Positions 8,001-12,836 of a stretch of 23,950 nt of DNA are shown here, piece after piece. The DNA is from a virus. The notes under the pieces are model-generated. The model saw only the letters and a list, made by a program, of their open reading frames with translations. It was not told the DNA's origin and searched no databases. A program made the position numbers and the translations under genes. Where the stretch lies: the IMG/VR virus record IMGVR_UViG_3300003690_002620, positions 1 through 23,950 of that record. One strand, written 5' to 3'. The first letter of the stretch is position 1. The number at the start of each line of letters is the position of its first letter.

Positions 8001-10450
8001 AGCGCATCCCCCAGGCCACAGCCATCCGCACTCCAGCACTTGCAGGGGCAGACCCCCAGCTCCTCCGGGAGCTGGGCATTGAAGCCCCGGTGGACCACGA
8101 CGTGATGGCGCGGGTCTACAACACGCTCCTGGAGAATGCCTCGAAAGCCGATGCGTCCCTCCAGGACATCCAGAAGTTCGCCCTCTTTTCCCTCATGCGG
8201 CTGACGGGCCATGAGTACAAGCAGATCGCGGCCTTGACCCTGACCCACACCAAGCCCCGCGAAGGGTTTCTCCGTATTCCAGGGCGGCAGAAGGGGCGGG
8301 GCCCCGAGCCAGGCAAGGCGGTTCCCCTCCAGACTACCTACCGAGAAATCCAGGGAGCCGATGACTTTTTGGGGGCGCTGGCGCTCGCCCTGAGTAGACG
8401 GAAGTTCCGCCATGGTCGGCTGTTCAATGACGACACCCCCCTGTTTGTGACGAGTGGGGGGCTGCCCATGACGGCCCGCCAGCTTAACAACCTCATCGAC
8501 AGCATCGCACGGACCCCAGGAATCAACCTAAAACCGGGGACCATCAGCGACAAGACCCTCCGCCGCTACGCCGCCGACCTCCAGCCCGACTTGAAGAGTG
8601 CCCAGGAACTCTTGGGCCATACCGATCCTACGAGCACAGAGTACTACTTCCGGCAAGGGAAAAGGCGTGGGGGCACCATGAGTCGGTTGAACCGGCTCGA
8701 TAACGACCCGCTGCACCCAGGAGGACCGTATCTGTGGGCTGACCTCGGCACGCCAGAGGCCTCCCGTACCGGGCGCATCATCTTCCAGCGCAGTGAGGAG
8801 TTGATGGGTGAAGGGCCCATGGCGGCGCTGGCCCAGGGAGGACCGGGTCCCCAAGCTGCACGGGGCGAGCGGATCACGGAGGCGCTGGAGAATGTACGAC
8901 CTTTCATGGAGACACCGGGTGGGCCAGGCCAGCAGCAACGGCTGGTGGAGACGGTGCGTGCGCCATCTATCTCCGCCGCACCGGGCGTCCCCTTTCGCCG
9001 CCCCACGTTCCCCATGTTTCAGAAGCAGACGTTCCCCAGAGTGGGTGGCCCCATTCCTGAAGGGGGATATGCAGGGCCGCCGCAGGGCCGGTTCGCCCTC
9101 ACAAAGATTGGGCAGCTGCTCCGACAGTTTACGATGGGTCCCCGAGCCATGGGGGAGAACCCCATCTTCACGTTCGCGGGGGAGCCAGTCTCGCGGCGCG
9201 TGATGCTGGGTGCCATGGGGACCGCACAAGCACGGGTGGAAAAATCGGCGCTCACCCCCTCCGGGAGTAGGCTGTTAGACGATCACGTCGAAGCGCGGCT
9301 CAAGGAACTCAGAGACTCGGGCCTCATTAACGAGAATGGAGAGCTAATCGACTGGGTATTACCTGACGGCACCAAAATCGTCAGCCATACGGGATGGGTG
9401 GCAGGCCCATTCGACCTGTCTCCTCAAGCAGCAGTGAAGGTCCTCCCGAAGATGGCCCCACGGGGACGGGCGCTCATCGCTGAAAACTTTGACTGGAAGG
9501 AGCCGGAGGTTGCCGCCTTATACTTTGAGCACCTCAACGACGCCATCCAGATGGCCGATGCATCCATGATTGGGCGCGGCTACCGTCGTATGGGGGTGAT
9601 GCTGGAGGAGGCCGCGTCACTAGGGCGGCTCGGGTCCACCGACGAGCTAGCGGAGGAAACCCTCCAGCGTTTCTATGGCCCCGAAGGCCAGAACATTCGG
9701 AACACCATCCTCATGAAGTTCCTCCTGGCTGATGAGGTGTCGGCCACCAGTCGGGCGTGGCTCAAGGAGTACGAAGCCATCCTCCGTAAGCCTGCTGGGT
9801 ATTGGGGGACCCGGATGCAAGCAGGGTCGAAGCTGATGCCGGGGGAATTTATCCCAGGGACCACTCAACGGTGGCCTACAGAAGGGCTTCCCAGCCCCGC
9901 CCAGGTCGTCACGGGGAGTGTCCGCAAGACTACCCTGGAGGGGTTGGGCGCACGCACCACCGTGGCAGGGGGTGACGTGGCTCCCCAGCATATGGAGCTG
10001 TTTGGGCTGCAACAGGCTGCGGGCTCGCTGCGTTCGTCGGGCCTCGACCTCCTGGAGGACTTCATCAAGGTGATCAACCAGGACGAGGGGAGAATCTTGC
10101 AGCCCCTCTTGGGACCGACCCCCACAGGCCGGGTGAAGAGGCAGCTGATGACCCAGCGCAGCACGCTCGATGGTATCCTCAGTCCAGGCGTGAACACCCC
10201 GAAGTTTGATGACGCCCTGGTGTGGGACGTGCTGGGAAGGTACCAGCAGAAACGCTACATGACAGAGAAGTATATTGGGGGAACCGGGGTGAAGCAGGGC
10301 CGAGACAAACGGGGACTCCTCAAATACATGAGTTCACAGCAGGATCACCTGTCGGCCGTCCAGAATTTACTACAGTCACTCTTCCTCATGGTGACAGGCC
10401 CCGCGGTGGCCGCGGGACTCCTTGGGCTACCCCCCGCACAGGAGAGCTAG
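5075..10450 (+). CDS. Giant 1791 aa virion-module protein with an embedded tyrosine-recombinase-like domain
   Basis: The ATG at 5075 follows the previous stop by 3 bp without a strong ribosome-binding site. Visible regions: a Gly-rich apolar stretch (residues ~60-100); Pro/Arg-rich linkers (~410-460); likely coiled coils (~463-510 and ~550-600); then a tyrosine-recombinase-like catalytic fold at ~1005-1200. TGHEYKQIAAL aligns with the TGLRxSELxxL box I, so the box I arginine is E1047. K1073 may be the beta-hairpin lysine. KTLRR matches HxLRR with K1160 replacing His and R1163 kept. LGHTDPTSTEYY gives H1182 and the candidate nucleophile Y1191. A ~590-residue unassigned C-terminal region follows, ending in an apolar segment (LFLMVTGPAVAAGLLGL). 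Its size and position suggest a virion or ejected protein. Two of the canonical catalytic residues are changed, so recombinase activity is doubtful and the domain may be only DNA-binding. Confidence 0.85.
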   Translation: MATQRQRWAARQLERQRLSARSTPQWEAYLRDLQKAQTDPKFAKLLADRAEWGSTQSGMLGWPADVGLAGLGMVGGPIGRVASNIGFGALGSARMAEGITREREGLPHAKSQIGFGAMDIAAPGLMRMLGIGKKAAAAKATTPQFKPGFSYPMGGPQRATPTDHPFFGGPTPPTPGPAGAARTAADLGEEELGDIGRALAAGPKPGKMGGLLGGQYPTQGVRDPKGAVHAGILDEKGKGLGAQALRDEDLVLDRDIDNRLDDLQQAVERGAQGFKAGIPRPGGVRRAPDVTRLANLVTRRWRYNPKRGPGQLPVGGVMDEYGALAAAKLTGEPRGWESLKGQLWKDSRPPGLEGAQHDPGVTIRQLQEAGAEGADNPFAWYNVEEAAPDIEKIQFRWDVDNKVEDLVEAMPSGPRTRRATTPRRTAPGPPRAETPTPREASRGRDPGVVPTGARTVPPSAGPASDEVIKDLQKQVAEAERKLRTSTSELGSAESQANWDDLMRLQRALNKARNPIAVGSASKIPPRPTEAPGAAPGAVPTRLPFETEAQLSPDAARRTTQLEEEIPQHRALGQHETAASKQAELDELRGISPRIAEADDVVGLSGAEPPAAPEIRQLAQRRPGDIVREDQDAATFLADIDTDHWLATAPTTDPKRAQQTAFLARDVLNHAMAPIVAVQVARQVPAQIFKPGFPGMAEAEVMQHLQGLGGLLRRNEGGAREAVTKAFQTLQGEDRQLREMIRRTLLPRTAVGRDFLRLFQGKMTPTVRRPGFRDPAQTIRERGPLREGEEIDYLQDLFATYDVPVVPGDHQTLGDGWRWLSSEEKSRALDTLVAEFKLPSEDAILYYVKQMKADETWRIIEMMSDKIVKTAELKKKYAVAASKAARSGNLADARAADPKIEGTPGRLIQELRGGGKDQEVVKAIFDAFERDPDASHWGAAGWFPILKDYLKPNETLKGARGIGAALTRYGEELARLKRIPQATAIRTPALAGADPQLLRELGIEAPVDHDVMARVYNTLLENASKADASLQDIQKFALFSLMRLTGHEYKQIAALTLTHTKPREGFLRIPGRQKGRGPEPGKAVPLQTTYREIQGADDFLGALALALSRRKFRHGRLFNDDTPLFVTSGGLPMTARQLNNLIDSIARTPGINLKPGTISDKTLRRYAADLQPDLKSAQELLGHTDPTSTEYYFRQGKRRGGTMSRLNRLDNDPLHPGGPYLWADLGTPEASRTGRIIFQRSEELMGEGPMAALAQGGPGPQAARGERITEALENVRPFMETPGGPGQQQRLVETVRAPSISAAPGVPFRRPTFPMFQKQTFPRVGGPIPEGGYAGPPQGRFALTKIGQLLRQFTMGPRAMGENPIFTFAGEPVSRRVMLGAMGTAQARVEKSALTPSGSRLLDDHVEARLKELRDSGLINENGELIDWVLPDGTKIVSHTGWVAGPFDLSPQAAVKVLPKMAPRGRALIAENFDWKEPEVAALYFEHLNDAIQMADASMIGRGYRRMGVMLEEAASLGRLGSTDELAEETLQRFYGPEGQNIRNTILMKFLLADEVSATSRAWLKEYEAILRKPAGYWGTRMQAGSKLMPGEFIPGTTQRWPTEGLPSPAQVVTGSVRKTTLEGLGARTTVAGGDVAPQHMELFGLQQAAGSLRSSGLDLLEDFIKVINQDEGRILQPLLGPTPTGRVKRQLMTQRSTLDGILSPGVNTPKFDDALVWDVLGRYQQKRYMTEKYIGGTGVKQGRDKRGLLKYMSSQQDHLSAVQNLLQSLFLMVTGPAVAAGLLGLPPAQES

Positions 10451-12277
10451 ATGCCAGCCGGACTTCTTCGTCCCCTCACTCGCTGGGCCCGTGTCGGGAA
10501 GGATCTCCCGCCCGATCCCATGGCCGCCGCCCGCCACGTCAACCGGATCATCAAGCCGATGCGGGCAGTTGGTGGGCTGGGCGGGGGGATGGCTGGGTAC
10601 CAAGCCGGGGACGACCCGAACCTCCCTGAAGGGGAGCGGCTGCTGCACGCCGCTGGGGGAGCCGCCCTGGGTGGGTTCGCCCTCCCTGGCTTGGCACGCA
10701 CCGCCATGATGGCGAAGAACTTCCCGGACCTCGCCGTCAATGGGCTCTACTATTCCTATCTCTCCTCCCCGGACACCATTGCCCGCGCCAACCTCGGGGC
10801 CCTCGGTGGGGTGCTGAACCGTGGGGCCGAGCAGCTGGTCATGGGGGACATCGTGGGGGCGTCGAAGACCCTTGGGGCGATGGCTGGGGGAGCCAACGTC
10901 TGGGTCAAGTCCTTGATGGGCTCCCCGGAGACGGTGCGGAAGCTCCGCCACCAGATCATCGGCATCGGTCCCGGCGGACGCATCGACGTACCCGATGAAG
11001 CCTTCCGCGACGTGGGCTTGGGGAAGTGGTTCACGGCCGGGGACAACGCCGCCGTGTATGTCATGAAGAAGTCCGGGATGACTGCCGAAGAGGGGATGCG
11101 CTACACCCTGACCGGCACCCCCGAGACCGAGATTGGGAAGGGCATCGTCGGGTTGCAGTCCAAGTGGCTGCGTAGCGGGACCACAGCCCAGCGGGTGGCC
11201 GCCGCAACCCTCGCCCCCTTCGCGCGCGTCGGGGTGCAGGGGATTGAGCAGGGACTCAAGCGCATCCCGGGCCTCGGCATGTTCAAGACCATGGGCGGTC
11301 CCGGGTGGGGGAAGATCCTCCAGTTCCAGCACGACGCCACCAAGCAGGCGTGGGCCCGGCAAATCGTGGGGGGTGGGGCCATGGCAGGTGGGGCGGCAGC
11401 GGAGGACAAGATCGATCCCCGCATCTCCCTCGTCCTGTCCACCATCTTTGGCCCCGCCTTCCTGCCCTACACCATGGGCCGGGAGTTCAAGCGGCAGCGC
11501 CAGCGTGGCCCCAACATCCCGGCGGCGATGGCCGGAGCCTTCGGGGAAGGCATCATGGAGTTCTCCCCGCTGGGCTACCAGCCCCTCGGGATTCTCCGGT
11601 CGGTCGAGGAACTCCCGCGCCGCCTCATTCCCAGTGCGGTCGGGGACGTGGCCGAGGCGATGGACCCCGCGTTCGGACGCAAGCAGGGACGCCGAGAGCT
11701 GGAGATGTTGGCTGACCGCGGCGAGGTGCCCGGGTGGATGGGGCAGCCCATGGTGGGGGCGGCGATGGCGCGCATCCCTGGCCTGCGTGGGAAGCTGCCT
11801 GAAGAGTTCCCGCCGGTCGATATCTTTGGACAGCCTCGGTATCCACAGCCCGAAGCCCTGCCTGGAGCCGACACCAGCCCCCTGATGCGGGGGCTCTCGC
11901 GGGCGCTCACCCCATCTCGCGCTTCAGCGGAGCCGCCTGCCCAGAACCTGCTGGACCCGCGGATGCGACAGCTCTATGACCTGGGCATCCGACCGGGACC
12001 ACCATCACAGCGCGTGGAGATGCCGGGGATTGGGGGGCAGATTAAGATGCCTGCCGCCACCGTGGCTGCCGTCCAGCAACTGCGCGGGGCCTCGCGGGAG
12101 CGCACCGCCCAGATTCTGAGCCAGCTCACGCCCTGGTTGATGTCCCTGCCACCCCACCAGCGAGCCATCATGGCGCAGTACCTCAACGCCCGTATCAACC
12201 AGGCGCAGGGGCCGTTCACCCGTGCCGCCACCCTCGGCACGGCCCTGTCTGGGGGTGGACAACTCCCGCGGTTCTGA
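10451..12277 (+). CDS. Hypothetical virion-module protein with Gly-rich apolar segments (608 aa)
   Basis: The ATG at 10451 abuts the preceding stop codon (TAGATG) and is preceded by AGGAG, so it is translationally linked to the giant protein upstream. I do not recognise a family. Glycine/alanine-rich apolar stretches occur at about residues 37-50, 67-85 and 300-345 (for example QIVGGGAMAGGAAAEDK, followed by ISLVLSTIFGPAFLPYTMG). They could be membrane-interacting helices of the type seen in phage internal or ejection proteins. The C-terminal ~150 residues are Pro/Arg/Gln-rich. It is the last plus-strand gene of the cluster and converges on the minus-strand genes that end at 12319. A role in DNA ejection or as an internal virion protein is an inference from context. 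Confidence 0.8.
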   Translation: MPAGLLRPLTRWARVGKDLPPDPMAAARHVNRIIKPMRAVGGLGGGMAGYQAGDDPNLPEGERLLHAAGGAALGGFALPGLARTAMMAKNFPDLAVNGLYYSYLSSPDTIARANLGALGGVLNRGAEQLVMGDIVGASKTLGAMAGGANVWVKSLMGSPETVRKLRHQIIGIGPGGRIDVPDEAFRDVGLGKWFTAGDNAAVYVMKKSGMTAEEGMRYTLTGTPETEIGKGIVGLQSKWLRSGTTAQRVAAATLAPFARVGVQGIEQGLKRIPGLGMFKTMGGPGWGKILQFQHDATKQAWARQIVGGGAMAGGAAAEDKIDPRISLVLSTIFGPAFLPYTMGREFKRQRQRGPNIPAAMAGAFGEGIMEFSPLGYQPLGILRSVEELPRRLIPSAVGDVAEAMDPAFGRKQGRRELEMLADRGEVPGWMGQPMVGAAMARIPGLRGKLPEEFPPVDIFGQPRYPQPEALPGADTSPLMRGLSRALTPSRASAEPPAQNLLDPRMRQLYDLGIRPGPPSQRVEMPGIGGQIKMPAATVAAVQQLRGASRERTAQILSQLTPWLMSLPPHQRAIMAQYLNARINQAQGPFTRAATLGTALSGGGQLPRF

Positions 12278-12318
12278 TATACTACAGGGGCTCAGCTGTC
12301 TCCGCCATTGGGGGGGCG

Positions 12319-12504
12319 CTAGACCTCACGGTTTTGTGTCCCCCCGCCTTGCGTCCGCCTCCCCATCTCGGTCATCGCCGCGCTTGCGGCCAACATCCCC
12401 GCCCCGAACGCGGCCACCAGGGCTACCACGGGGTGGCATGTCACCATCCCCATCGCTATCGCTACCAGGGCTGCCATCACCACGTTCGAGGCCAGGTATA
12501 CCAT
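12319..12504 (-). CDS. Small two-helix membrane protein, holin-like (61 aa)
   Basis: The start chosen is the ATG at 12504, because GAGGAG sits about 7 bases upstream; an ATG six codons earlier has no such site. The protein has two clear hydrophobic segments (about residues 2-22, and 24-41 with VVALVAAFGAGMLAASAAM) separated by a short TCHP turn. It ends in a polar, charged tail (RRTQGGGTQNREV). Two helices, short length and charged tail fit a class II holin, but holins share no diagnostic motif and any small phage membrane protein could look like this. It is the last gene of the leftward cluster, and another open frame covers the same bases. Small M15-type peptidases elsewhere in the window could be its lysis partners, though none is adjacent. 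Confidence 0.6.
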   Translation of the reverse strand: MVYLASNVVMAALVAIAMGMVTCHPVVALVAAFGAGMLAASAAMTEMGRRTQGGGTQNREV

Positions 12505-12562
12505 CAGGTATCTCCTCGTCATACCAGGTTTCCGGGGGCGGATCGATGGGCGGTTCAGGCAT
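12326..12562 (-). CDS. Overlapping Pro-rich and then Asp/Gly-rich ORF (78 aa), doubtful beyond its N terminus
   Basis: Its ATG at 12562 overlaps the stop codon of the upstream gene (ATGCCTGA), an arrangement typical of translational coupling. The first ~20 residues (MPEPPIDPPPETWYDEE) look like real protein and occupy bases not used by the membrane gene. The remainder (charged, DSDGDGD-type low complexity) overlaps the two-helix membrane gene in another frame and could be only its shadow. Possibilities are a true overlapping gene pair, a short Pro-rich protein whose frame was altered by an indel, or a frameshift joining the Pro-rich start to the membrane segment. The sequence alone does not decide. 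Confidence 0.3.
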   Translation of the reverse strand: MPEPPIDPPPETWYDEEIPDGIPGLERGDGSPGSDSDGDGDMPPRGSPGGRVRGGDVGRKRGDDRDGEADARRGDTKP

Positions 12563-12770
12563 CAGGGTCCAGCACCATGCGCGGACGCTCGCGCACAATC
12601 TCCGGGAACGAGTTGGCGAGCACCTCTTTGAGCACGGCAATCTTGGCTTGCAGTATCATCTCCACGTTTTCCTGCTGGTGCAACTCCAGTTCATAGGTCT
12701 GGATGCGCTTCTCGATACTCTGGACCATGCTTTTTACGCTTCGACGTGGACGTTTCGTGTTTGTACTCAT
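12555..12770 (-). CDS. Small coiled-coil protein (71 aa)
   Basis: The start at 12770 is supported by an AAGGAGG ribosome-binding site six bases upstream; a longer frame to 12791 would place this site inside the gene. The N terminus is basic (MSTNTKRPRRSVKS). It is followed by a heptad-like helical region at about residues 15-50 (SIEKRIQTYELELHQQENVE and onward) and a short charged tail. No known family is recognised. It could be a small DNA-associated or scaffold-type protein. It is the first of the three small leftward genes after the polymerase gene, separated from it by 66 bp that include a copy of a motif also found in the 20 kb regulatory region. Confidence 0.65.
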   Translation of the reverse strand: MSTNTKRPRRSVKSMVQSIEKRIQTYELELHQQENVEMILQAKIAVLKEVLANSFPEIVRERPRMVLDPDA

Positions 12771-12789
12771 GTGGCCTCCTTGAAAAAAC

Positions 12790-12801
12790 AACTTTCACGA
12801 A
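12790..12801 (-). promoter_or_regulatory. AACTTTCACGAA element upstream of the small minus-strand genes
   Basis: The 12-mer AACTTTCACGAA in the 66 bp gap before the coiled-coil gene is identical to bases 20272-20283 in the large regulatory region, and its core occurs inverted at 20200-20209. Its place just upstream of a gene start suggests a shared regulatory or promoter element. No clear sigma70 -35/-10 pair was found here. A 12-base match in 24 kb is suggestive but not conclusive. Confidence 0.3.
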
Positions 12802-12836
12802 CTAATTTTGAACAGCGGGGGTCCTACATATTGACC

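Noticed and set aside
8090-8680. Functional integrase marking a temperate phage
   Set aside because: The box I Arg and box II His are replaced, the domain is internal to a 1791-residue protein, and no attachment site or lysogeny gene set is visible.
10427-11362. 311-codon minus-strand open frame
   Set aside because: It is opposite the 608-residue gene, has no start signal and its composition fits a shadow frame.
12278-12318. Rho-independent terminator after the virion gene cluster
   Set aside because: G-run and C-run can pair only across a long loop and no T-run follows, so I could not support a terminator here.
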